Positions 6,806-12,775 of a stretch of 12,775 nt of DNA are shown here, piece after piece. The stretch's first letter is position 1. Every line of letters begins with the position of its first letter. This DNA is from Klebsiella pneumoniae (GTDB taxonomy: Bacteria > Pseudomonadota > Gammaproteobacteria > Ga0077536): positions 1 to 12,775 of the forward strand of contig CAMCBY010000057.1 of NCBI GenBank assembly GCA_945873015.1. The letters run 5' to 3'. The position numbers and the translations under genes are program-made. The notes beneath the pieces are model-generated. The model had not been told where the DNA came from. It saw nothing but the letters and a program-made list of their open reading frames with translations, and did no database searches.

Positions 6806-6910
6806 GCGCCGTCTGCCCTGTCCACAAGCGGGGTTAACCTCAGTCGTTGAGGACGCGTTGCGACCTGTGAGTTACCCTTGCCGTTCGAATACTGAAACAC
6901 GGAACCTGCG

Positions 6911-7411
6911 GTGACACGAGAACACGCGGCTGGCGAAGCGGCGGTGACCGTCGGCTGGCGCGAATGGGTGTCGCTGCCGGGCCTCGGCATCGCCCGTATC
7001 AAGGCCAAACTCGATACCGGCGCACGCACTTCGGCCCTGCATGCGCTGCGCTGCGACCGTTATACTGAGGGTGGCGCGCCGCACGTGAGGCTGCACGTTC
7101 AGCCGCGCCAGCGCGCGGGCGGACGGGTGCTGGTGGTCGAGACCGCGATCGTCGACGAACGCACAGTGTCCGATTCAAGTGGGCATCGCGAACGACGTAT
7201 TGTCATCGCGTCGGAGCTTACTCTCGGTACCGCGCATTGGCCGATAGAACTGACCATCACCAATCGCGACTCATTACGGTTTCGCATGCTGCTCGGACGC
7301 AGCGCCATGCTAGGCCATCTCATCATCGACCCGGACCGTTCCTACGTGCTGGGCAAACCGGACAAGGCAAAATCCCGGGTCGCGCGCCGCGTGCGACCCG
7401 CTTCAACATGA
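6911..7411 (+). CDS. RimB-type 'ATP-dependent zinc protease' (retropepsin-like)
   Basis: A 166-aa protein of the family annotated as ATP-dependent zinc protease or RimK-associated protease (called RimB in Pseudomonas). The fold is a single retroviral-type aspartic protease domain: 'VGWREWVSLPGLGIARIKAKLD35TG37ARTSALHA' supplies the D-T-G active-site triplet. Later comes 'FRMLLGRSAMLGHLIIDPDRSYVLG', the typical family ending. The C-terminal tail is basic. The start is the least sure part: GTG 6911 has only a weak purine stretch upstream, and about 105 non-coding bp precede it, so a promoter for the rim block may lie at 6806-6910. Its stop overlaps the rimK ATG by 4 nt (ATGA), indicating coupled translation. 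Known work links such proteins to RimK-dependent modification of ribosomal protein S6; the exact activity is not settled. Confidence 0.87.
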   Translation: MTREHAAGEAAVTVGWREWVSLPGLGIARIKAKLDTGARTSALHALRCDRYTEGGAPHVRLHVQPRQRAGGRVLVVETAIVDERTVSDSSGHRERRIVIASELTLGTAHWPIELTITNRDSLRFRMLLGRSAMLGHLIIDPDRSYVLGKPDKAKSRVARRVRPAST

Positions 7412-8313
7412 AAATCGGCATTCTCTCGCGTAATCCCAAACTCTACTCCACGCGACGACTGGTGGAGGCCGCGCGCGCGCGCGGCCATTCCGTGCGTGTC
7501 ATCGACGTTTTGCGTTGTTATATGGACATCACGTCCCACAACCCGACCATTCACTACAAAGGCGAGGAGTTGACCGAATTCGACGCGGTGATTCCGCGCA
7601 TCGGCGCTTCGGTCACCTACTACGGCACGGCCGTCGTGCGGCAGTTCGAGATGATGGGCACTTATTCGGTCAACGAGTCGGTGGCCATCACACGTTCGCG
7701 CGACAAACTGCGCTCGCTGCAACTGTTGTCGCGCGAAGGCATCGGTCTGCCCATTACCACCTTTGCCCACTCGCTGGACGATATCGATGGTCTGATTGAC
7801 GAAGTCGGCGGCGCGCCACTGGTGATCAAGGTACTGGAAGGCACCCAGGGGCTGGGCGTGGTGCTGGCCGAAACCAAGAACGCGGCCAAGAGTGTCATCG
7901 AAGCCTTCATGGGGCTCGATGCCAACATCCTGGTGCAGGAGTTCATCAAAGAATCGGCGGGCTGCGACATTCGTTGTCTGGTGGTCGGCGGTAAAGTGGT
8001 GGCGGCCATGCAGCGCTCGGGTGCACCGGGTGAGTTCCGCTCCAATCTGCATCGCGGTGGCGCCGCGAGTGCGGTCAAGATTACACCTGAGGAACGCTCG
8101 ACCGCGCAGCGTGCCGCCAAGACTTTGGGTTTGAATGTCTGCGGGGTCGATCTGCTGCGCTCCAATCACGGCCCGGTGATCATGGAAGTCAATTCCTCGC
8201 CCGGTCTGCGCGGCATCGAGCAGGTCTCGGGCAAGGATATCGCCGGCATGATCATCGAATTCCTCGAAGGTCAGGGCGCAGGCTCCACCACCAAGACGCG
8301 GGGGCGCGGCTGA
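7408..8313 (+). CDS. rimK: RimK, ribosomal protein S6 glutamate ligase
   Basis: ATP-grasp ligase that adds glutamate residues to the C-terminus of ribosomal protein S6. Its 301 aa match E. coli RimK (300 aa). Landmarks are the N-terminal 'MKIGILSRNPKLYSTRRLVEAA', the conserved 'FDAVIPRIGASVTYYGTAVVRQFE' (58-81), ATP-binding K141 with the glycine loop E144GTQGLGV151, and 'DIRCLVVGGKVVAAMQRS' (187-204). The Mg-binding segment is 'GVDLLRS..GPVIME260VN262SSPGLRGIE'. The start is the ATG of an ATGA overlap with the upstream protease gene. It lacks its own strong ribosome site, consistent with translational coupling. The last dozen residues are Gly/Arg/Thr-rich and probably disordered. Confidence 0.96.
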   Translation: MKIGILSRNPKLYSTRRLVEAARARGHSVRVIDVLRCYMDITSHNPTIHYKGEELTEFDAVIPRIGASVTYYGTAVVRQFEMMGTYSVNESVAITRSRDKLRSLQLLSREGIGLPITTFAHSLDDIDGLIDEVGGAPLVIKVLEGTQGLGVVLAETKNAAKSVIEAFMGLDANILVQEFIKESAGCDIRCLVVGGKVVAAMQRSGAPGEFRSNLHRGGAASAVKITPEERSTAQRAAKTLGLNVCGVDLLRSNHGPVIMEVNSSPGLRGIEQVSGKDIAGMIIEFLEGQGAGSTTKTRGRG

Positions 8314-8317
8314 CACC

Positions 8318-9370
8318 ATGAGCACGGCGCCGCTGCTGATTGCCGGCACCCACGTCAGCGCCGGCACGCGCGTCAAAATCGAATTTCCGCTCGCCGATCT
8401 CTATACCTACGGTCCGCTCGCGATGCCCATCGAAGTGGTGCGTGGGCGCCTCGATGGACCGACGGTGTTCGTGTCGGCCGCCATCCACGGTGATGAAATC
8501 AACGGTATCGAAATTATTCACCGGCTGCTGCGTCAGCATGCGCTGCTGCGCCAGTTGCGCGGCACGCTGGTGTGTATACCCATCGTCAACGTGTTCGGAT
8601 TCATCAATCAGACCCGCTATCTGCCCGACGGGCGCGATCTCAACCGCGCGTTCCCGGGGTCTGAGCGCGGTTCGCTGACCTCGCGTGTTGCCCATCTGTT
8701 CCTGCGCGAGGTAGCAGCGAAGTGTGCCTACGGTATCGATCTGCATACCGCCGCCGCGCATCGTAATAACCTGCCGCACATTCGCGCCAATCTCGACGAC
8801 AAAGAGACCCTGCGTCTGGCGCGCAGCTTCGAGGTGCCGGTGTTGCTGAACTCCAATACCCGCGATGGCTCGCTGCGACAGGCGGCGAGTGAACTCGGTG
8901 TAAAAGTGGTGCTGTTCGAAGGCGGTGAGCGATTGCGCTTCAACGAGCATGTGATTCGTATCGGCTTGAAGGGTGTGCTGAGTGCGCTGCGCACGCTCGG
9001 CATGTTACCGGCCCGGGCAGCACGAGAGGGACATACCAAAGCGCTGGTAGCGCGACACACACGCTGGTTGCGGGCGACGCGCAGCGGCATTCATCGCATC
9101 GAAGTAAAACTCGGTCAGCGTGTACGACGCGGTGACCGCCTCGGTGTCATTTCCGATCCGTTTGGTGCAGTCGAAGACGAAGTGCGTTCGGAACTCGACG
9201 GCATCATCATCGGCCAGACCAGTCTGCCGCTCGTCAATGAAGGCGATGCGCTGTTTCATCTGGCGCGTTTTGACCGCGTGTCCGCCGCCGAGCGAAAGAC
9301 CGAAGCGCGTGATGGTCTGATAGACCATGCCGAAAACAACATGCCCGACCTTGAACCACCGACCTATTGA
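8318..9370 (+). CDS. Succinylglutamate desuccinylase/aspartoacylase-family zinc deacylase
   Basis: A 350-aa zinc-dependent hydrolase of the M14-like AstE/AspA family. Zinc ligands are H57 and E60 in 'AAIHGDEING' and H143 in 'GIDLHTAA'. Substrate-binding 'LPDGRDLNRAFPGS' (102-115) gives R106, N109 and R110. E201 in 'VVLFEGGERLRFNE' is the probable catalytic acid/base. The C-terminal part (about 245-335, 'SGIHRIEVKLGQRVRRGDRLGVISDPFG') is a small beta domain resembling a biotinyl/lipoyl-like barrel, as is usual in this sub-family. It starts 4 nt after the rimK stop. This trio with rimK is conserved in many proteobacteria; an activity on glutamyl or acyl-amino-acid groups connected with RimK products is plausible but not shown. 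Confidence 0.9.
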   Translation: MSTAPLLIAGTHVSAGTRVKIEFPLADLYTYGPLAMPIEVVRGRLDGPTVFVSAAIHGDEINGIEIIHRLLRQHALLRQLRGTLVCIPIVNVFGFINQTRYLPDGRDLNRAFPGSERGSLTSRVAHLFLREVAAKCAYGIDLHTAAAHRNNLPHIRANLDDKETLRLARSFEVPVLLNSNTRDGSLRQAASELGVKVVLFEGGERLRFNEHVIRIGLKGVLSALRTLGMLPARAAREGHTKALVARHTRWLRATRSGIHRIEVKLGQRVRRGDRLGVISDPFGAVEDEVRSELDGIIIGQTSLPLVNEGDALFHLARFDRVSAAERKTEARDGLIDHAENNMPDLEPPTY

Positions 9371-9400
9371 GTCTGCCGTTCGGTTAGCACCACGATTTTC

Positions 9401-9425
9401 TGTGACGATAAATTCATCCGTCACA
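9401..9425. promoter_or_regulatory. Dyad TGTGACG-N11-CGTCACA
   Basis: A perfect 7-bp inverted repeat with an 11-nt AT-rich spacer, 30 bp after the deacylase stop and about 260 bp before the carboxylase operon. The spacing is too wide for a CRP site, and no T-run follows for a terminator. A regulator-binding site is possible; the factor is unknown. Confidence 0.4.
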
Positions 9426-9454
9426 CCCGCAAAATTCCGCACTTTCCGCAGCGC

Positions 9455-9476
9455 ACAATTGATGCTGATCAATTGT
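9455..9476. promoter_or_regulatory. Palindromic operator-like site ACAATTGAT-N4-ATCAATTGT
   Basis: Perfect 9-bp arms around GCTG. It is AT-rich in GC-rich DNA and lies about 57 bp upstream of the proposed -35 hexamer. Size and symmetry fit binding by a dimeric repressor or activator. No adjacent regulator gene is in view, so the binder is unknown. Confidence 0.5.
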
Positions 9477-9532
9477 TCCTCATCATGTCGTCAACGAGCC
9501 AATTGCGCGCTGCGCACAAGCACCCTGAGCGG

Positions 9533-9561
9533 TTGCACGACCGGTAACATTAACGTCTAAT
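9533..9561 (+). promoter_or_regulatory. Possible sigma70 promoter for the carboxylase operon
   Basis: TTGCAC (9533-9538), a 17-bp spacer and TCTAAT (9556-9561). The -10 matches the consensus at five of six positions and the -35 only at TTG. Transcription would begin near 9568, leaving a leader of about 120 nt. Confidence 0.35.
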
Positions 9562-9686
9562 CGGTACCGTTTCGTTCGCCTGCCTATCCGCATCCGGTAT
9601 GCGCAAGCACACCGCAAAGCACGGTTCATTTTGACGGCCCGGCAGCACAACACCGCATCGTTTTACTGGGGAGGGTCGCGCACGCC

Positions 9687-11612
9687 ATGGGCATCTTGGT
9701 CAACATCGACAATGGTGGCACGTTCACCGATGTCTGTATCAGCGATGGAGACAAGGTCGTGCACGCGAAGTCGCCGACCACTCCGCACGATCTCACGCAG
9801 TGTTTTCTGGAAGTGCTGAAGCGCGGCTCGCGTGAACTGTACGGCGAAGACGATGCTGCGCGTCTGATTCGCGAAACGGACTGTCTGCGTTATTCGACGA
9901 CTTCCGGCACCAATGCGGTGGTCGAACACAAGGGCACCGCGGTGGCGTTACTGGTCGATGCCGGCCAGGAGCACGAGGTGTACGGCGCGGCCGACAATCT
10001 GCGCGACAACGATTTGTGGAATGCGATGGTGCCGCAGGCGGCGGTAGGCATCCAGGTCGGTCACGACGGCGCCATTGATGCGGGCGAACTGACTTCCATC
10101 ATCAATCAGATGCTGGCGCGGGGCGCACTGCGCCTGGTGGTGGCCTTGAGTTCGGAAGCGGCTGAACAAAACATCAAGTCCGCCTTGCTCGACCGTTATC
10201 CGCGCCATCTGCTCGGTGCGATTCCGTTCCTGATTTCTTCTGAACTTGCGCAGGACGCCAATCTCGCGCGCCGCACCGTGACGGCCGTGGTGAACTCCTA
10301 TCTGCATCCCGGCATGGAACACTTTCTGTACGGCGCGGAGAACATCTGCAAGGAACAGCACCTGCGTCGTCCGCTGCTGATCTTCCGTAATGATGGCGAT
10401 TCGGCACGTGTGGCCAAGACCACCGCCATCAAGACCTGGGGTTCGGGTCCGCGTGGCGGCCTGGAAGGATCGTTGGCCTATGCCCGTCACTACAACCTCG
10501 ACGCGGTGGTGGCGATGGACGTTGGCGGCACCACCACCGATATCTCAGTGGTCTTGGACAAAACCGTCAAACAACTCGCCTATGGCAAAATCGAAGGCGC
10601 CGCGACCTCGTTCGCATTGCCGACCATCCATAGCTTCGGCGTGGGTGGCAGCTCGGTGTTGCGTATCGTCAATGGTGCCATCGTCATTGGCCCGGACAGT
10701 GTCGGCGCCGCGCCCGGGCCGGCCTGTTTTGCTCGTGGCGGCACCAGTGCAACGCTGACCGACGCGCTGCTGGTGGCCGGTGTGCTCGACGCGAACAAAT
10801 ACCTCGGTGGTGAACTGGTACTGGACAAGGCCCGCGCCGAACAGGCCATTCGCACTCAGATAGCCGAGCCACTCAAGCTCGAACTCGCGCAGGCAGTGGC
10901 GGCCATCATCAATACCTTCCAGGCGACCGTCGGTCGTCATGTCAGCGATGCCATCAAGGCCTCGGGACGCGATCCTGCCAGCGCGGTGCTGCTCGCTTTC
11001 GGCGGCGGCGGTCCAATCATCGCCTCGGGTATCGCGCAGGCGGCGGGTATCAAACGCGTGTTGATCCCGCGTCTGGCCTCGGTGTTTTCCGCGTTTGGCA
11101 TCGGCTTCAGCCACCTCGCCCATGAATATCAGGCGCCGGTTGCGGCCGGCGGCAATATCTCGGCAAGCCGTGCCGACCTACAGCGCCGCGTCGAACGCGA
11201 TATGTATGGCGAAGGTGTCGACCCGCTCAAATGTCGTTACGACGTGTCGCTGTGGACCGCGGTCGGCGAATACGCAGTTGAACGTGCACAGAGCGGTGAC
11301 GAAGCACGCCTGAATGCCGGCGAAACCGATGCGCGTCTGACCGTGCGCGCGATCTTCGAATTGCCGACCACCCAGTTGCTCACCGATACCGTCAAGAGTT
11401 ATGCGCCGGTCACGAGTGGCGCGACGGTCGAGATCAATCTCGACGGTCAGGGTGCGGCGCGGCTCGCGCTGGTGGACGACGCTACGCTCAAGCCGGGTGA
11501 TGAAGTGAGCGGGCCGGCGCTGGTGCGCGGCAGCTATCTGACCTGCGTGGTTGCCGCTGACTGGCGTCTGCGTGTTTCGAGCAACGGCGACCTCTTCGTT
11601 GAGAGCAAATAA
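9687..11612 (+). CDS. HyuA-type ATPase subunit of an acetophenone-carboxylase-like enzyme
   Basis: A 641-aa protein of the hydantoinase/oxoprolinase HyuA family, whose members use ATP to phosphorylate a carbonyl or lactam for hydrolysis or carboxylation. The ASKHA-type fold shows its first phosphate motif at residues 6-15 (NIDNGGTFTD). Further on come 'RYSTTSGTNAVVEHKG' (68-83+) and the second motif 'AMD288VGGTTTDIS'. 'SFGVGGSSVLRIVNG....GPDSVGAAPGPACFARGG' is the strongly conserved central segment, followed by 'LLAFGGGGPIIASGIAQAAGI' and 'PRLASVFSAFGIGFSHLAHEY'. ATG 9687 is preceded by GGGGAGGG. The next two genes (a zinc-ribbon protein and a second HyuA) reproduce the alpha-beta-alpha' order of acetophenone carboxylase. 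Alternatives are an N-methylhydantoinase or 5-oxoprolinase-like enzyme, but neither normally carries the small zinc subunit. Confidence 0.9.
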   Translation: MGILVNIDNGGTFTDVCISDGDKVVHAKSPTTPHDLTQCFLEVLKRGSRELYGEDDAARLIRETDCLRYSTTSGTNAVVEHKGTAVALLVDAGQEHEVYGAADNLRDNDLWNAMVPQAAVGIQVGHDGAIDAGELTSIINQMLARGALRLVVALSSEAAEQNIKSALLDRYPRHLLGAIPFLISSELAQDANLARRTVTAVVNSYLHPGMEHFLYGAENICKEQHLRRPLLIFRNDGDSARVAKTTAIKTWGSGPRGGLEGSLAYARHYNLDAVVAMDVGGTTTDISVVLDKTVKQLAYGKIEGAATSFALPTIHSFGVGGSSVLRIVNGAIVIGPDSVGAAPGPACFARGGTSATLTDALLVAGVLDANKYLGGELVLDKARAEQAIRTQIAEPLKLELAQAVAAIINTFQATVGRHVSDAIKASGRDPASAVLLAFGGGGPIIASGIAQAAGIKRVLIPRLASVFSAFGIGFSHLAHEYQAPVAAGGNISASRADLQRRVERDMYGEGVDPLKCRYDVSLWTAVGEYAVERAQSGDEARLNAGETDARLTVRAIFELPTTQLLTDTVKSYAPVTSGATVEINLDGQGAARLALVDDATLKPGDEVSGPALVRGSYLTCVVAADWRLRVSSNGDLFVESK

Positions 11613-11614
11613 TC

Positions 11615-11986
11615 ATGGCCAAGCACTCCGTAGCAATCACCGAATATCTCGAAATCGATCTGGACGCCGAACGCTGGCACTGCCGCCGCTGTGGATATGA
11701 CATCGGCTCCGCGCGTTTGCCCTATAAAGAAGGTCTGCTGGTCTACGAGCGTGATCCGCGCGAGATCCATCGCCCGATACTCGATCCGGACAAATACGAA
11801 TTTACCTACGCACCAGACCCGGACTGGTGCCGCATCATCGAGTTCTATTGCCCGAGCTGCGGCACCATGATGGAGAACGAATATCTGCCACCGGGCCACC
11901 CTCTGACCAACGACATCGAACTCGACATCGACATGTTGAAGCAACGTCACGCACAAGGGGAGGGCAACAGCGATGCGGCGGGTTAG
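11615..11986 (+). CDS. Zinc-ribbon subunit, acetone carboxylase gamma-like
   Basis: A 123-aa acidic soluble protein with two CxxC pairs: C23-R-R-C26 in 'WHCRRCGYDIGSA' and C79-P-S-C82 in 'EFYCPSCGTMMENEYLPPGHPLTNDIELDI'. A further cysteine is at 72. This matches the small zinc-binding subunit found in acetone and acetophenone carboxylases (acetone carboxylase gamma family), where it is structural and holds the large subunits together. It starts 2 nt after the upstream stop (GAGAG at 11601-11605 as ribosome site), and the next gene begins inside it with a 14-nt overlap. Strict packing between two HyuA genes is strong evidence for a subunit of one complex. Confidence 0.87.
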   Translation: MAKHSVAITEYLEIDLDAERWHCRRCGYDIGSARLPYKEGLLVYERDPREIHRPILDPDKYEFTYAPDPDWCRIIEFYCPSCGTMMENEYLPPGHPLTNDIELDIDMLKQRHAQGEGNSDAAG

Positions 11987-12775
11987 TGTTGATATCGGCG
12001 GAACCTTTACCGATTGTTTTCTCGCCTACGACGGCAAATACATCGAAGCGAAGGCGCTCACCACCCATCACAATCTGGCCTCGGGCTTCATGGAAGCACT
12101 GGGCAATGCCTGTGGTGAACTGAATCTGTCGGTACGCGATGTACTGTCCACGGTCGACGCCGTGCGTTATGCCACCACACTCGGCACCAACGCGCTGATC
12201 GAACGCAACGGGCCGCGTGTCGGCCTGGTCACGACCGCCGGCTTTGAATCATCGGTGCCCTTGATGCGCGCGCGCGGTTACGGCGACGGTCTCGACCACG
12301 CCGGCCAGACCAATCTGCCGGGTGCCGATCGCCCGGTGCCGCTGGTGCCGATCCCCATGATCGTCGGCATCAAGGAGCGTATCGACTACAAGGGCGCGGT
12401 CAGCATGACTGTCGACGACGAAGACGTCCGCAAAGCGGTACGCAAGCTGGTCGATCAGGGTTGTCAGGCTTTTGTTGTTGCGTTGGTCAATGCGGTCGTC
12501 AATCCGTCCCATGAGAAGGAAGTCGAACGCATCATTCTCAACGAGTATCCGACCCACGTGCTGGGTGCGTTACCTATCGTGCTGTCGCACCGGGTGGCCG
12601 GCCGCAAGGCGGAGTATTCGCGCACCATGTCGGCGATTCTGGATGCTTATTTGCACGACCAGATGTATCACGGCATGTCGACTCTGGAAGTCGCGCTGCG
12701 GGCCAATGGTTACGCACGACCCATGTTGCTGGTGCATAACACCTCCGGCATGGCGCAGCTCAACTCGACCCATTC
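11973..12775 (+). CDS. Second HyuA-type subunit (alpha'), 3' end outside the window
   Basis: An open frame with no stop to the right edge; 267 codons are visible, about 40 percent of a full HyuA. The protein opens MRRVSVDIGGTFTDCFLAYDGK, the canonical N-terminal phosphate-binding motif at residues 5-14. It continues with 'VRYATTLGTNALIERNGPRVGLVTTAGFE', 'VVALVNAVVNPSHEKEVERIILNEYP', 'IVLSHRVAGRKAEYSRTMSAILDAYLH' and 'RPMLLVHNTSGMAQLNSTH', all in the family order. ATG 11973 overlaps the zinc-ribbon gene by 14 nt in another frame and has GGGGAGGG at 11957-11964, 8 nt upstream. It is clearly diverged from the HyuA at 9687 (DIGGT against DNGGT; 'SHRVAG' against 'SSELAQ'), so the two are non-identical subunits rather than a recent duplication. 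It corresponds to alpha' of acetophenone carboxylase; a HyuB-type subunit should follow. Confidence 0.9.
   Translation, partial: MRRVSVDIGGTFTDCFLAYDGKYIEAKALTTHHNLASGFMEALGNACGELNLSVRDVLSTVDAVRYATTLGTNALIERNGPRVGLVTTAGFESSVPLMRARGYGDGLDHAGQTNLPGADRPVPLVPIPMIVGIKERIDYKGAVSMTVDDEDVRKAVRKLVDQGCQAFVVALVNAVVNPSHEKEVERIILNEYPTHVLGALPIVLSHRVAGRKAEYSRTMSAILDAYLHDQMYHGMSTLEVALRANGYARPMLLVHNTSGMAQLNSTH

Larger units (their letters stand above)
9371..9686. other. 316-bp non-coding region before the carboxylase operon
   Basis: No credible gene lies here. The stretch is more AT-rich than its flanks and holds two dyads (9401-9425 and 9455-9476), a plausible sigma70 promoter (9533-9561) and a leader of about 120 nt ending in GGGGAGGG (9668-9675). 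It looks like a regulated promoter region. Confidence 0.6.

Noticed and set aside
6838..6852. Terminator after the alpha/beta hydrolase (CCTCA-GTCGT-TGAGG)
   Set aside because: Only a 5-bp stem and no following T-run; too weak to call.
9401..9425. CRP binding site
   Set aside because: The half-sites TGTGA and TCACA are 15 bp apart rather than the required 6, so a CRP dimer would not fit.
9327..9560. 77-codon plus-strand frame spanning the deacylase end and the following gap
   Set aside because: It begins inside the deacylase gene, has no ribosome site or motif, and would cover both dyads and the promoter.

Overview
The window is 12.8 kb of GC-rich bacterial chromosome carrying eleven complete genes and one gene cut by the right edge. 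It contains no rRNA, tRNA, CRISPR array, insertion sequence or prophage gene. A proteobacterial, probably gammaproteobacterial, source fits best. The evidence is high GC, strong GGGGAGG-type ribosome binding sites, GTRG-type REP palindromes, and the linked set RimB-like protease, RimK and succinylglutamate-desuccinylase-like protein. This assignment is inference; no marker gene fixes the taxon.

Left part (1-6805): genes that look like peripheral catabolism of an unidentified organic substrate. A cupin gene (20-541, +) converges on a two-gene minus-strand unit, a Rieske non-haem iron oxygenase (1042-2277) translationally overlapping a 114-residue helical protein of unknown function (705-1049). 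The convergent gap holds three REP palindromes of two sub-families. A 286-bp divergent intergenic region separates the Rieske unit from a plus-strand run: N-acyl-D-amino-acid-deacylase-type amidohydrolase, ABM-family small monooxygenase, acyl-CoA-dehydrogenase-fold flavoprotein that looks like a flavin monooxygenase, and alpha/beta hydrolase. Hydrolysis and two or three oxygenation steps can be proposed, but the substrate cannot be read from the sequence.

Middle (6911-9370): a compact block with overlapping or near-overlapping genes. It encodes a retropepsin-like 'ATP-dependent zinc protease' (RimB-type), RimK (ribosomal protein S6 glutamate ligase) and a zinc carboxypeptidase-fold deacylase of the succinylglutamate desuccinylase/aspartoacylase family. 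This is housekeeping or regulatory and appears unrelated to the flanking catabolic genes.

Right part (9371-12775): a 316-bp non-coding region with two clear dyad symmetries and a plausible sigma70 promoter, then a tightly packed operon. It encodes a HyuA-type ATPase subunit (641 aa), a four-cysteine zinc-ribbon protein resembling acetone carboxylase gamma, and a second, different HyuA-type subunit running off the edge. The order HyuA, small zinc protein, HyuA' matches the start of acetophenone-carboxylase-type operons, so an ATP-dependent ketone carboxylase or related amidohydrolase is the best reading. A HyuB-type subunit would be expected just beyond the window.
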